Counted from the stretch's first letter, positions 43,411 through 52,934 are shown. The stretch is 64,000 nucleotides of DNA from Lachnospiraceae bacterium (GCA_017399445.1 JAFQCM010000056.1:178658-242657), one strand, 5' to 3'. A program made the numbers and translations. Notes: a model not told the origin generated them from the sequence alone.

Positions 43411-44145
43411 ATGGAAAATTTAAAAGCAGTGATTTTAGCAGCAGGAAAAGGTACCAGAATGGAATCTGATTTACCAAAAGTAATACATACTATTGACCAG
43501 AAACCTATGGTGGAATATGTGATTGGAGCAGTAAAGGAAGCTGGAATTCAGCAGATTTGTCTTATTGTAGGTTATAAGGCAGAAGAAGTAAAGAATGCAG
43601 TTACTTCAGAAGTATTTTATGCAGTTCAGGAAGAACAGCTTGGTACTGGTCATGCAGTAAAATGTGCAAAAGATTTTATTGGTGAGCAGGGACAGGTGTT
43701 AGTACTTTGTGGAGACACTCCATTAATTACTGGAAAAACTTTAAAGTCTGCTATGACATATCATACTGAGAGTCAGAATAAAATGACAGTAATTTCAGCT
43801 ATTGTGGATGACCCTACAGGTTATGGAAGAATTATTCGAGATGAAAATAATAATTTTGTGAAAAATGTAGAACATAAAGATGCTACGGAAGAAGAAAGAA
43901 AAAGTAAGGAAGTAAATTCCGGTATGTATATTTTTGATGCCAAAGATTTGCAGAACGCTCTTGCAAAAATAAATAATCAGAATGCCCAGGGAGAATACTA
44001 TCTTCCGGATACATTAGAAATTATCAAAAAAGAAGGCGGAAAGGTGGGCGCATACATACTTGAAGATTCTGACGAAATGGCAGGAGTTAATACAAAAGTA
44101 CAGCTGGAAGCAGCAGATAAAATCATGGCGAAAAGAAAAGGGTGA
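43411..44145 (+). CDS. glmU: GlmU-type N-acetylglucosamine-1-phosphate uridyltransferase, single domain
   Basis: The 244-residue protein is the pyrophosphorylase half of GlmU: AVILAAGKGTRMESDLPKVI at the N-terminus, EEQLGTGHAV, LCGDTPLITG, DPTGYGRIIRD and the GVNTKVQLEAAD end. It makes UDP-GlcNAc from UTP and GlcNAc-1-P for cell-wall synthesis. Full GlmU has about 455 residues, with a C-terminal beta-helix acetyltransferase. Here that half is absent and pth starts 4 bp after the stop, with no remnant. GlcN-1-P acetylation must therefore come from another protein. The order glmU-pth-mfd is that of many Firmicutes, without prs. Confidence 0.9.
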   Translation: MENLKAVILAAGKGTRMESDLPKVIHTIDQKPMVEYVIGAVKEAGIQQICLIVGYKAEEVKNAVTSEVFYAVQEEQLGTGHAVKCAKDFIGEQGQVLVLCGDTPLITGKTLKSAMTYHTESQNKMTVISAIVDDPTGYGRIIRDENNNFVKNVEHKDATEEERKSKEVNSGMYIFDAKDLQNALAKINNQNAQGEYYLPDTLEIIKKEGGKVGAYILEDSDEMAGVNTKVQLEAADKIMAKRKG

Positions 44146-44149
44146 AACA

Positions 44150-44710
44150 ATGTTTATTATAGCAGGATTGGGAAATCCAACCAAAGAATATGAACACACA
44201 AGACATAATGTGGGTTTTGACACTATAGATATTATTGCAGAAAAATATAATATTGGAATGAGTGAAAAAAAGCATAAAGCTATTATTGGAAAAGGCCATA
44301 TAGAAGGTCAGAAAGTCATTCTGGTAAAACCACAGACCTTTATGAACTTAAGCGGTGAAAGTATCCGGGAAATTGTGGATTATTATAAGATTGATGAAGA
44401 GAGTGAACTGATTGTAATTTATGATGATATTAGTCTGGCACCAGGAAAACTTAGAATTCGTAAAAAGGGAAGTGCCGGTGGTCATAATGGAATTAAAAAT
44501 ATCATTGCTCATTTGGGAACCCAGAACTTTTGCAGAATTAAAGTAGGAGTAGGTGAAAAACCAAAGGGCTGGGATTTGGCGGATTATGTATTGGGACACT
44601 TTAAAGGAGAAGAAATAAAACTGATGCAGGAAGCCTTTGAAACAGCAGCAGAAGCAACAGCTGCCATTCTTACAGAAGATATTGACGCAGCCATGAACCG
44701 TTATAATTAG
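44150..44710 (+). CDS. pth: Peptidyl-tRNA hydrolase
   Basis: Pth cleaves the ester between peptide and tRNA in drop-off products. The start at 44150 gives the standard N-terminus FIIAGLGNPTKEYEHTRHNV, with the catalytic His in RHNVGFD (about residue 20). A longer in-frame extension lies inside glmU and is not real. Other landmarks are KPQTFMNLSGES, VIYDDISLAPGKLRIRKKGS with the catalytic Asp near 93, and AGGHNGIKNIIAHLGT. The length, 186 residues, is normal. It lies 4 bp after glmU and 12 bp before mfd, one operon. Confidence 0.97.
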   Translation: MFIIAGLGNPTKEYEHTRHNVGFDTIDIIAEKYNIGMSEKKHKAIIGKGHIEGQKVILVKPQTFMNLSGESIREIVDYYKIDEESELIVIYDDISLAPGKLRIRKKGSAGGHNGIKNIIAHLGTQNFCRIKVGVGEKPKGWDLADYVLGHFKGEEIKLMQEAFETAAEATAAILTEDIDAAMNRYN

Positions 44711-44722
44711 TGAGGTAAAGAT

Positions 44723-47700
44723 ATGAAAGTATTTGAAAGCCCTTTGACAGGCTTGGAGGAGTACAACGAAATAAAGAAAAAACTTCAGAAGAACAAAGGA
44801 GTTCTACAGCTTTCTGGCTGTGTGGAGTCCCAGAGAGTTCATATGATGCAGGCTTTAGGAGAGGACTTTCAGAGAAAACTTATCATTACTTTTAATGAGC
44901 AGAAAGCGGCAGAAATTTATGAAGACATGAAACTTTTTCGGGAACCGGCGGTATTGTATCCGGCAAAGGATTTTATATTCTTTAATGCAGACATAAAAAG
45001 CAATCTTTTGGTAAAAGAAAGGATGCGTGCTGTCAAAGCCTTGCTGGAAGAAGAAAAAGTTACTTTGATTACAACCATAGATGGATTGATGGACAGTCTG
45101 GTTCCATTGCAGGTAATAAAGGAAAGTGTAATTGAAGTAGAAGAAGACAGCACCATAGAGGTTGCAAAATTTACAAAACAGCTTTTGTCTATGGGATACG
45201 AAAAGACTGCTCAGGTGGAAAGTCCGGGACAGTTTGCGGTAAGAGGTGGAATCATTGATGTGTTTACCCTTACAGAAGAAATTCCGTATCGAATTGAACT
45301 TTGGGATGAAGATGTGGATTCTATTCGAAGCTTTGAACCGGAAGGTCAGCGTTCTATCGAAAATGTAAGCAGTATTCGCATTTATCCTGCCAGTGAAATG
45401 ATTATTACAGAGGAAATCAAAGAAGCAGGGCTGAAAAGAATTAGAGAAGAGGCTAAGTCTTGTGCAGAGGCCTTAAGGGTACAGATGAAAACAGAAGAAG
45501 CTTACCGGATTACCAGAAATCTAGAAGAATTAGAAGATGAACTTCTGGTACTGGGCAGAGCTAATGCAGATAGCCATATTAAGAACTTCTATGACAATAC
45601 GGTATCCTTGCTTACTTATTTTAGTGATAGAAATACCATTGTTTTTCTGGATGAACCTCATCGGGTGATGGAGAAAGGAAATGTGGTAGAAACAGAGTTC
45701 CGGGAAAGTATGCTCCACAGAATTGAAAAAGGGTATTTGCTTCCTTCTCAGGCAGAAATTCTGTATGGTTTTTCAGAAATTATGGGAATGGTAGAAAACT
45801 GTAATACCGTTGCCATGTCTACCTTAGAACCTGCCAAGACGGATTATAAGGTTAAGGGAAAATATAATCTTATGGTAAAAAGCATCAGTTCTTTTAATAA
45901 CAGTTTTGAATTGTTAGTAAAAGAATTAAAGAATTACCGTAAGAATGGATATAAAGTAATTTTATTATCTGCCTCTAAAATCAGAGGACAGCGTCTGGCA
46001 AATGATTTGATTTCCGAAGATATTCCGGCTTTTTACAGCGAAGATATGGAGAAAGAATTACAGGCTGGAGAAGTAATGGTTAGTTACGGGAACATACACA
46101 GGGGCTATGAGTATTCTTTTATTAAATTTGTAGTAATTTCAGAAAGTGATATTTTTGGAACGGAAAAGAAGCGGAAGAAGAAACGAAAACGATATGAAGG
46201 CCAGAAAATCAGCAGTTTTACAGACTTACAGGTTGGTGACTATGTAGTACATGAAAATCATGGACTGGGAATTTATAGGGGCATCGAAAAAATTACAGTT
46301 GATAAAATTGCTAAGGATTATATGAAAATTGAGTATGCATCTGGTGGAAACCTGTACATACTGGCAACCCAGTTGGATGTAATTCAAAAGTATGCAGGTT
46401 CCGATGCCAAGACACCAAAATTAAATAAGTTAGGCAGTAAGGAATGGCAGAAAACAAAAACAAGAGTAAAAGGTGCCGTAGAAGAAATTGCAAAAGATTT
46501 GGTGGAACTATACGCTGCACGACAGGAAAAAAATGGGTACGTTTATGGTGAAGATACGGTATGGCAAAAGGAATTTGAAGAAATGTTTCCATATGAAGAA
46601 ACAGAAGACCAGCTTCTTGCTATTGAAGCCACCAAAAAGGACATGGAAAGTACTAAAATCATGGATAGACTGGTGTGTGGTGACGTAGGATATGGAAAAA
46701 CAGAAATTGCCATCAGAGCAGCATTTAAAGCAGTTCAGGAAGGAAAACAGGTAGTGTATCTGGTACCTACCACTATATTGGCTCAACAGCATTATAATAC
46801 ATTTGTACAGCGAATGAAGGATTTTCCTGTAAATGTAGAGTTAATGTCCCGTTTCCGTACTTCTGCCCAGCAGAAGAAAACCATAGAAGGTTTAGGAAAA
46901 GGTCTGGTAGACATTGTGGTTGGTACTCACCGGGTATTATCTAAGGATATAAAGTATAAGGATTTAGGGCTTTTGATTATTGATGAGGAACAGCGTTTTG
47001 GTGTTGCTCATAAAGAGAAAATCAAAAAGATGAAGGAAAATATTGATGTACTTACCTTAACTGCTACACCGATTCCAAGAACCCTTCATATGAGTTTAAT
47101 TGGAATTCGTGACATGAGCGTTTTAGAAGAACCACCTATTGACCGTCTGCCAATTCAGACCTTTGTTATGGAATTTAATGAAGAAATGGTTCGTGAGGCT
47201 ATTAACAGAGAACTGGCAAGAAACGGACAGGTTTTTTATGTATATAACAGAGTAAATAATATTGATGAAATAGCTAATATGGTATCTGCACTGGTACCGG
47301 ATGCCAGTGTAGCATATGCTCATGGACAGATGAAAGAGCATGAACTGGAAAACATTATGTATGACTTTATTAATGGAGACATTGATGTATTGGTGTCTAC
47401 TACCATTATAGAAACAGGATTAGACATATCTAATGTAAATACCATCATTATTCAGGATTCGGATAATATGGGCTTGTCCCAGTTATATCAGTTGCGAGGA
47501 AGAGTAGGGCGTTCTAATCGTACATCTTACGCATTTTTAATGTATCAGAAAAATAAGATGCTAAAGGAAACAGCAGAAAAGCGTTTACAGGCTCTTAGAG
47601 AATATACAGAACTGGGTAGCGGATTTAAAATTGCCATGCGAGACTTAGAAATCCGAGGTGCAGGAAATCTGTTAGGTGAGCGACAAAGTGGTCATATGGA

Positions 47701-48244
47701 GGCAGTAGGATATGATTTATATTGTAAAATGCTAAACAGTGCAGTAAAGAAATATAAAGGAATTGTAGAGGAAAAGGACTTTGAAACTTCTATTGATATT
47801 GGAATTAATGCATTTATTCCTCCTGATTACATTCCAAATGAGTTTCAGAAGTTGGATATTTATAAGCGAATTGCAGCCATTGAAAATGAAGAAGAACGGG
47901 ATGACATGTTGGAAGAACTGATTGACCGTTTCGGAGAACCACCAAAATCTGTTTTAAATCTACTAGAAATATCTAATGTAAGAAACATGGCACATAATGT
48001 TTATGTTACAGAAGTAAGTGATAAAGGAGAAGGCATTAAATTTGTAATGCATGAAAAGGCAAAAGTGCATCCGGAACGTATTCCTGAATTAGTGGAAAAG
48101 TTTCAGGGTGAGCTTAACTTTAAACCAGAGTCAATTCCTTATTTTGTATATAAGGCGAAAGGTAATAAGCTGAAAGAAAATAGAAATGTGCTGGAAAATG
48201 TGAAATTAGTGTTAAATGACTTAAAAATGTTGCTTGATGAATAA
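44723..48244 (+). CDS. mfd: Transcription-repair coupling factor Mfd
   Basis: Mfd removes RNA polymerase stalled at DNA lesions and recruits UvrA. The 1173-residue protein has the full layout: a UvrB-like N-terminal region with the UvrA-binding surface (ESPGQFAVRGGIIDVF near 170-185), the RNA polymerase-interaction domain near 497 (FTDLQVGDYVVHENHGLGIY), a superfamily 2 motor with Walker A GDVGYGKTEIA near 650 and DEEQRFGV near 752, the second RecA domain with QLRGRVGRSN, and a C-terminal TRCF domain. It is intact and in the usual place after pth. A promoter for the next genes overlaps its 3' end. Confidence 0.97.
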   Translation: MKVFESPLTGLEEYNEIKKKLQKNKGVLQLSGCVESQRVHMMQALGEDFQRKLIITFNEQKAAEIYEDMKLFREPAVLYPAKDFIFFNADIKSNLLVKERMRAVKALLEEEKVTLITTIDGLMDSLVPLQVIKESVIEVEEDSTIEVAKFTKQLLSMGYEKTAQVESPGQFAVRGGIIDVFTLTEEIPYRIELWDEDVDSIRSFEPEGQRSIENVSSIRIYPASEMIITEEIKEAGLKRIREEAKSCAEALRVQMKTEEAYRITRNLEELEDELLVLGRANADSHIKNFYDNTVSLLTYFSDRNTIVFLDEPHRVMEKGNVVETEFRESMLHRIEKGYLLPSQAEILYGFSEIMGMVENCNTVAMSTLEPAKTDYKVKGKYNLMVKSISSFNNSFELLVKELKNYRKNGYKVILLSASKIRGQRLANDLISEDIPAFYSEDMEKELQAGEVMVSYGNIHRGYEYSFIKFVVISESDIFGTEKKRKKKRKRYEGQKISSFTDLQVGDYVVHENHGLGIYRGIEKITVDKIAKDYMKIEYASGGNLYILATQLDVIQKYAGSDAKTPKLNKLGSKEWQKTKTRVKGAVEEIAKDLVELYAARQEKNGYVYGEDTVWQKEFEEMFPYEETEDQLLAIEATKKDMESTKIMDRLVCGDVGYGKTEIAIRAAFKAVQEGKQVVYLVPTTILAQQHYNTFVQRMKDFPVNVELMSRFRTSAQQKKTIEGLGKGLVDIVVGTHRVLSKDIKYKDLGLLIIDEEQRFGVAHKEKIKKMKENIDVLTLTATPIPRTLHMSLIGIRDMSVLEEPPIDRLPIQTFVMEFNEEMVREAINRELARNGQVFYVYNRVNNIDEIANMVSALVPDASVAYAHGQMKEHELENIMYDFINGDIDVLVSTTIIETGLDISNVNTIIIQDSDNMGLSQLYQLRGRVGRSNRTSYAFLMYQKNKMLKETAEKRLQALREYTELGSGFKIAMRDLEIRGAGNLLGERQSGHMEAVGYDLYCKMLNSAVKKYKGIVEEKDFETSIDIGINAFIPPDYIPNEFQKLDIYKRIAAIENEEERDDMLEELIDRFGEPPKSVLNLLEISNVRNMAHNVYVTEVSDKGEGIKFVMHEKAKVHPERIPELVEKFQGELNFKPESIPYFVYKAKGNKLKENRNVLENVKLVLNDLKMLLDE

Positions 48245-48258
48245 AAACGTAATATAAT
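48230..48258 (+). promoter_or_regulatory. Promoter of the SurA/PrsA-like gene pair
   Basis: TTGCTT (48230-48235), a 17-bp spacer and TATAAT (48253-48258), overlapping the end of mfd. The leader contains an 8-bp stem, GTTCAGAA with TTCTGAAC (48303-48343), enclosing a smaller GGG/CCC pairing. Confidence 0.6.
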
Positions 48259-48378
48259 AAAAAGTAATGTGCACGTAAAAGTGTGTAATGAAAAAGGAAG
48301 TTGTTCAGAAGTTATATGGGAAAATTTGCCCCAGGTTCTGAACAGTTATTGAAAAATTATGATTTATAGGGGAGAAGA

Positions 48379-49038
48379 ATGAAGCATTTTCGAAAAAAAT
48401 TGATTCAATTCTTCCCTGTTATCATTGCCGTAATTTGTATGACAGGTTGTACAAGCCAAAATGCAGAAACAAATCTTGTAATTGCAAAGTTTGGTGAAGA
48501 AGAAATTTATATGGATGAACTCCAGTTTTATCTGATTATTAATCAGGTAAATTATGAACAAGAGTATGCCAAACAGTATCCAGAGCAAAATATCTGGGCA
48601 ATGGATGTGCTGGGGACTGGAAATACTTTAGAGGATGATGTGAAACAAAGTATTTTGCAGGAAACAAAGGGAATGCATATTCTTTTGAAAAAAGCAGAAG
48701 AATTTGGAATTACTATGGATGAAGAGGATGAGGCAGAGCTGATTATTCTGGAAGAGGTTTTAAAAGAAAGATACAGCCAAGAGGTTCTTCAAGAAATTCA
48801 TATGGAAGAAGGAGTTGTGCAGGAACGGTTAAGGCAGTCTATGCTGGCGGCAAAGGTGAAAGAAGTCATATGTGAAGAAAATGGCTGGACAACCGATGAT
48901 AGGGAAGAAAAATTCCAGGCTTTGTATAAAGAATGGGCAGAGGAAACAAGCTTTACCATAAGAGAACTGGAATGGGCAGAGATCCATTTTGAACAGGGAA
49001 AGTACAAGATAAAAGAGGAAGAAACAGGAAATAAATGA
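48379..49038 (+). CDS. SurA/PrsA N-terminal-domain-like lipoprotein
   Basis: The 219-residue protein has a lipoprotein signal peptide (VICMTGC). A helical region follows (VIAKFGEEEIYMDELQFYLI, TLEDDVKQSILQETKGMHIL) typical of the N-terminal chaperone domain of PrsA and SurA. There is no parvulin isomerase domain: the chain ends with an amphipathic, charged tail. It likely works outside the membrane as a folding helper. The gene is 34 bp before a full-length PrsA-type gene, so the two are probably co-expressed and may cooperate. GGGGAGAAGA precedes the ATG. Confidence 0.78.
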   Translation: MKHFRKKLIQFFPVIIAVICMTGCTSQNAETNLVIAKFGEEEIYMDELQFYLIINQVNYEQEYAKQYPEQNIWAMDVLGTGNTLEDDVKQSILQETKGMHILLKKAEEFGITMDEEDEAELIILEEVLKERYSQEVLQEIHMEEGVVQERLRQSMLAAKVKEVICEENGWTTDDREEKFQALYKEWAEETSFTIRELEWAEIHFEQGKYKIKEEETGNK

Positions 49039-49072
49039 GGAGAACCCGGATAAGGGAAGAAAGAGGAAGAAT

Positions 49073-50221
49073 ATGAAAAAATCAACAAGAGTATTAGGAA
49101 TTACAGCAGGAATGATGGCAGCACTGTTTTTAACAGGATGCAATGCCAAAGATACAGATACTGTAGCAACTGTTTATGGAACTCCGGTAACTGTAGGAGA
49201 AGCAGGATTATTTGCAACTTATCAGCAGGCACAGTATGAAGCATTTTACAGCATGTATTTAGGCACCACAGTAGATTGGTCACAGACTTATGAAGGTGAC
49301 AAAACCATGGAAGACCAGACAAAAGAAGGCGTTTTGGAACAGTTTAAGAAAATGCAGATTGTAGCTTCTCATGCAGCAGATTATAATATTTCCATTTCAG
49401 AAGAAGAACAGGCAAAGATTGAAGAAGCTGCAACAAAATTAATAGAAGCAAATGATGAAAAGGCACAGAAGGCACTTCATATGTCTAAGGAAAGTGCGGT
49501 TTCATTGTTCGAAACATATTATTTATATAATAAAGTTTCAGAAGTTATGGTAGCTGATGTAAATACAGAAGTAAGTGATGAAGAAGCAGCACAGAAGAAA
49601 ATGTCATACATTGAATTTTCACTGGCAGGTACTACAGATGAAGAAGGAAATACAGTAGAACTAACTGAGGACGAAAAAGCTGCAGTTAAAGCAAAAGCAG
49701 AAGCTGTTGTAACAGCAGGTGCTGCAGAAATGGAAAATGCTATTACCGGTACAGATTATAGCGTTTTAGAAGCAACTTTTGATGAAGAATCAGATACTTT
49801 AGATACTGCAGTATACGAAGCAGCAAATAAATTAAAAGAAGGCGAAATGTCTTCTGTCATTGAAACAGAAACAGCATACTATGTAGTTCGTCTTGATAGT
49901 AACTTTGATAAAGAAGCAACAGAAAGCAAGAAAGAAAGTATTGTAGAAGAAAGAAAAACAGAAGCTTTTGATAAAGTATACGAAGGCTGGGAAACAGAAG
50001 AAGATGCATTTGTGTTAGATGAAAGTGCATGGAAATCTATTCGATTTAAAGACAAGATTTCATTAAAGACAGAAGAAGCAGAAGCTTCTGAGGAAACCAC
50101 GGAAGATGTAAATGCAGAAGGAACTGAAGATGCAAGTGGAGAAGCAGTGGAAGAAACTGCAGAAGCAACACCAGATGCAGAAAGCACAGAGAATGCTGCA
50201 GGTGAAACAACAGAAGAATAA
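49073..50221 (+). CDS. prsA: PrsA-type foldase lipoprotein
   Basis: The 382-residue lipoprotein (lipobox FLTGC) has the helical SurA-like region at about 30-170 (ATVYGTPVTVGEAGLFATY). A parvulin-like rotamase region follows at about 180-295, with SYIEFSLAG, GTDYSVLEATFDEESDT, KEGEMSSVIETETAYYVVRL. The C-terminus is an acidic Glu/Ala/Thr tail. PrsA foldases help exported proteins fold at the outer face of the membrane. Some catalytic parvulin residues are hard to align, so isomerase activity is open. It follows the SurA-like gene in one operon. The large secreted proteins and lipoproteins of this genome are plausible clients. Confidence 0.85.
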   Translation: MKKSTRVLGITAGMMAALFLTGCNAKDTDTVATVYGTPVTVGEAGLFATYQQAQYEAFYSMYLGTTVDWSQTYEGDKTMEDQTKEGVLEQFKKMQIVASHAADYNISISEEEQAKIEEAATKLIEANDEKAQKALHMSKESAVSLFETYYLYNKVSEVMVADVNTEVSDEEAAQKKMSYIEFSLAGTTDEEGNTVELTEDEKAAVKAKAEAVVTAGAAEMENAITGTDYSVLEATFDEESDTLDTAVYEAANKLKEGEMSSVIETETAYYVVRLDSNFDKEATESKKESIVEERKTEAFDKVYEGWETEEDAFVLDESAWKSIRFKDKISLKTEEAEASEETTEDVNAEGTEDASGEAVEETAEATPDAESTENAAGETTEE

Positions 50222-50291
50222 GACATATAGAATGGGGCTGCTGTGAATACGGCAGCCTTATTGTAACCTTAAATGTAGAAAGGACAAATTT

Positions 50292-50939
50292 ATGGATATA
50301 TATATCATACGACATGGAGAAACTGAGTGGAACAAATTGCGAAAGCTTCAAGGACGGTCTGATACAGAATTAAACGAAATGGGAATTAAGCTGGCAGAGA
50401 TTACAGCAGAAGCTTTGGAAGAAATTTCTTTTGATATTGCATACACCAGTCCTTTGAAGCGTGCTTACAAAACTGCTGAAATTATAGTAGGGAAAAGAAA
50501 TATTCCAATGATAGCAGATGAGAGAATACAGGAAGTCAGTTTTGGTGCTTACGAAGGTTTGGGATGCTCTAAATCAAATTATGAAATTCCCGATCCGGAA
50601 TTTGAATATTTTTTTCAGGCACCGGAAAAATATGTGGCTAAAAATGGTGCAGAAAGTATAGAGGAATTGTGCCAACGTACTACAGAATTTTTAAAAGAAA
50701 TCACTAATAATCCTGAATTAGAAAATAAAACTGTATTGATAGCCACCCATGGAGCGGCATTAAAAGGTCTGTTAAGTAGCATTGGCAATAAGGAAAAAAA
50801 GGATTTTTGGGGAAACGGTGTGCATAGAAACTGTGCAGTTACAAAATTAGAATCCCATAAAGGGGTTATCCATCTGATTTACGAAAACCGCATTTTTTAT
50901 CCGGAAGATATGGGCACAAGGCCAACTTTTGCAAAATAG
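50292..50939 (+). CDS. Histidine phosphatase (phosphoglycerate mutase-like)
   Basis: The 215-residue protein opens with DIYIIRHGETEWNKLRKLQG. R7-H8-G9 is the catalytic motif of the histidine phosphatase superfamily, and the second active-site His lies in VLIATHGAAL near 155. The general acid Glu is in EVSFGAYEG. Family members include cofactor-dependent phosphoglycerate mutases, CobC and broad phosphatases; length and the lack of glycolytic context favour a general phosphatase. Its stop lies 43 bp before the YbaK-like gene. The RBS is AGAAAGGA. Confidence 0.92.
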   Translation: MDIYIIRHGETEWNKLRKLQGRSDTELNEMGIKLAEITAEALEEISFDIAYTSPLKRAYKTAEIIVGKRNIPMIADERIQEVSFGAYEGLGCSKSNYEIPDPEFEYFFQAPEKYVAKNGAESIEELCQRTTEFLKEITNNPELENKTVLIATHGAALKGLLSSIGNKEKKDFWGNGVHRNCAVTKLESHKGVIHLIYENRIFYPEDMGTRPTFAK

Positions 50940-50982
50940 AAATTGTTTATTGGTAAATCAGAGAAAGAAAGGAGTCATTGCT

Positions 50983-51465
50983 ATGGCAAAAGAAAAGGAA
51001 ATAAAAACCAATGCTATGCGTATTTTAGATAAAAATAAAATTTCATATCAGGTAAATACTTATGAATGTGACGAGTTTATAGATGGTGTCCACATTGCAG
51101 ATAAAATGAACCAGCCTTATGAAATCAGCTTTAAAACTTTAGTGGCAGTAGGAAAAAGCAAGGAGCATTATGTATTTGCAATTCCGGTGGATAAAGAAAT
51201 TGATTTTAAAAAGGCGGCCAAAGTAGTAGGAGAAAAAAGCATTGAGCTGGTACCGGTAAAAGAGATTCAGGCGTTAACCGGGTATATTCGTGGTGGCTGT
51301 ACGCCAATTGGTATGAAAAAATTGTTTAAAACCATTATACAGGAAAGTGCGAAAGAACATGAGAAAATTATTGTTAGTGGAGGTAAATTAGGAACACAGT
51401 TAGAATTAAGTCCGGAAGACTTAATTAAGGTGGTAAAAGGAGCATATGGAGATGTCATCGCATAA
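50983..51465 (+). CDS. ybaK: YbaK/EbsC-type Cys-tRNA(Pro) deacylase
   Basis: The start at 50983 has AAAGGAG 10 nt upstream; an in-frame extension to 50929 overlaps the previous gene and is rejected. The 160-residue protein is a YbaK/ProX editing domain: KTNAMRILDKNKISYQVNTY, then FKTLVAVGKSKEHYVFAIPV, the catalytic Lys region KKAAKVVGEKS and the GGCTPIGMKKLF loop. YbaK hydrolyses Cys wrongly attached to tRNA-Pro. The end overlaps the next gene slightly. The fit to the family is very good. Confidence 0.94.
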   Translation: MAKEKEIKTNAMRILDKNKISYQVNTYECDEFIDGVHIADKMNQPYEISFKTLVAVGKSKEHYVFAIPVDKEIDFKKAAKVVGEKSIELVPVKEIQALTGYIRGGCTPIGMKKLFKTIIQESAKEHEKIIVSGGKLGTQLELSPEDLIKVVKGAYGDVIA

Positions 51466-52291
51466 AAGCAGAGTAAAAATAGTTGGAGCTGTTGTAGTTG
51501 TGGTTCTTATATTTGCAGCAGCCGTTGGAATTTATCAAAGTAGTAAGGCAAATGAAAAAACGAAATCAGGCTCTGAAAAACAAGCTGGCACCGAAACAGA
51601 GGCGGAAAAGCAGAAAGCAGATGGTTGTGTAATTTTTCTTCATTCTGGCGGATTTGTAATCGAAAAAAACGTATACCATGAACAGTTTGGAGCAGCATTG
51701 GGAGAAGTGCTTGGATATGATTATCTGGTCCCTGATTATCCAATTAATCAAACTTACGAAGAAACATTATCTTATATGGAACAGATATACAAAGAAACTA
51801 TGAAAGAATATGATAAAGTTCTATTGATAGGTTGTTCTGCCGGAGCAAATCTGGCAGTTTCCTCCATTATGGAGTTAGGTGAAACCTATGGTATGCCCAA
51901 CGGTTTAATCTTAATGTCACCATGGCTGGATACTTCCATGGAAAATGAGGAAATTACCTGCGTTAGCGAATTTGACCAGGAATTTTTTGATTCTTTGGTA
52001 GAGTGGGGAAGTCAGTATAATGGCGGCGATACAGAGAATATATTGGCAAGTCCAGTGAAAGCTTCAAAAAAACAGTTAGAAAATTTTCCGAAAACTGTTA
52101 TGGTAGTAGGAGATCAAGATATTTTGCGTTTTGATGCAGAAAAATTCTATGATAATCTTACAGAAGCAGGAGTGGAAGTGACATATCTGACAGCAGAAGG
52201 GAAAAACCATGGAGAGGTATTTGCGGAGTATGCATCCACCTATGTAATGCCAAAAATTATGAATGAGGCATTAGGGATAGTGAAGGAATAG
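51452..52291 (+). CDS. Membrane-anchored alpha/beta hydrolase (esterase-like)
   Basis: I use ATG 51452, with AAAGGAG about 9 nt upstream; another ATG six bases earlier is too close to the site. The 279-residue protein has one N-terminal membrane anchor (about 8-28) and a Lys/Glu-rich spacer. An alpha/beta hydrolase fold follows with FLHSGGFVIE (oxyanion region), GCSAGA with nucleophile S129, D223 in GDQDIL and H253 in KNHGEV. This is the hormone-sensitive-lipase-like group of carboxylesterases. It would act outside the membrane on small esters. A role in removing acyl groups from sugars is possible but not shown. It overlaps ybaK by 14 bp. Confidence 0.88.
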   Translation: MSSHKSRVKIVGAVVVVVLIFAAAVGIYQSSKANEKTKSGSEKQAGTETEAEKQKADGCVIFLHSGGFVIEKNVYHEQFGAALGEVLGYDYLVPDYPINQTYEETLSYMEQIYKETMKEYDKVLLIGCSAGANLAVSSIMELGETYGMPNGLILMSPWLDTSMENEEITCVSEFDQEFFDSLVEWGSQYNGGDTENILASPVKASKKQLENFPKTVMVVGDQDILRFDAEKFYDNLTEAGVEVTYLTAEGKNHGEVFAEYASTYVMPKIMNEALGIVKE

Positions 52292-52336
52292 GTTTGATAG
52301 AGAAATATGTGGAAGAATAAAAGAAAATTTTATGCA

Positions 52337-52365
52337 TTGACGTTCCCTAGGGAAAATATTATGAT
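52337..52365 (+). promoter_or_regulatory. Promoter of the flavin reductase-like gene
   Basis: TTGACG (52337-52342), a 17-bp spacer and TATGAT (52360-52365), 31 bp before the start codon. Confidence 0.7.
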
Positions 52366-52396
52366 AGAGTAAGAAATTTAAGTCAGGAGTGAAAGT

Positions 52397-52903
52397 ATGA
52401 GTTTTAAGGAAATTGATGTAAATGAATTGGAATTTAATCCTTTTACAAAAATCAGCAAGCAGTGGATGTTAATTACAGCAGGAAATGAAGAAAAAGCCAA
52501 CACAATGACCGCAAGCTGGGGAAATGTGGGATTTATCTGGAATAAAAATGCCATTACTTTGTATATCCGACCACAGAGATACACAAAAGAATTTGTAGAT
52601 GCAAATGATACTTTAACAGTGTCTTTTCTGCCGGAACAGTATAGAGAAGCATTAAACATCTGTGGAAAAATTTCAGGAAGAGACGAAGACAAAATTACCA
52701 AAGCAGGTTTGACTCTTGCCTATGACGATGGAGTACCTTATTTTGAAGAAGCAGAAATGGTAATGGTATGCAAAAAGATGTATGTACAGGAAATGGAAAA
52801 AGCCGGTCTCCTAGATCAGTCTTTTGACAGCACATACTATCCAAACCAGGATTATCATTATCTTTACATTGCAGAAATTCAAAAAGTTTTGAAGAAACAG
52901 TAA
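52397..52903 (+). CDS. Flavin reductase-like domain protein
   Basis: The 168-residue protein has the FMN-binding split-barrel fold of flavin reductases: KQWMLITAGNEEKANTMTAS, then WGNVGFIWNKNAITLYIRPQ, and TLTVSFLPEQYREALNICG with the usual contact to FMN. Related small proteins in anaerobes reduce flavins or act as NAD(P)H:FMN oxidoreductases or flavoredoxins. There is no partner monooxygenase nearby. It is a single gene between its own promoter and a terminator at 52935. The physiological substrate is unknown. Confidence 0.92.
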   Translation: MSFKEIDVNELEFNPFTKISKQWMLITAGNEEKANTMTASWGNVGFIWNKNAITLYIRPQRYTKEFVDANDTLTVSFLPEQYREALNICGKISGRDEDKITKAGLTLAYDDGVPYFEEAEMVMVCKKMYVQEMEKAGLLDQSFDSTYYPNQDYHYLYIAEIQKVLKKQ

Positions 52904-52934
52904 TAAAAAAGTTCTAAGAAATTACAAGTGAAAG

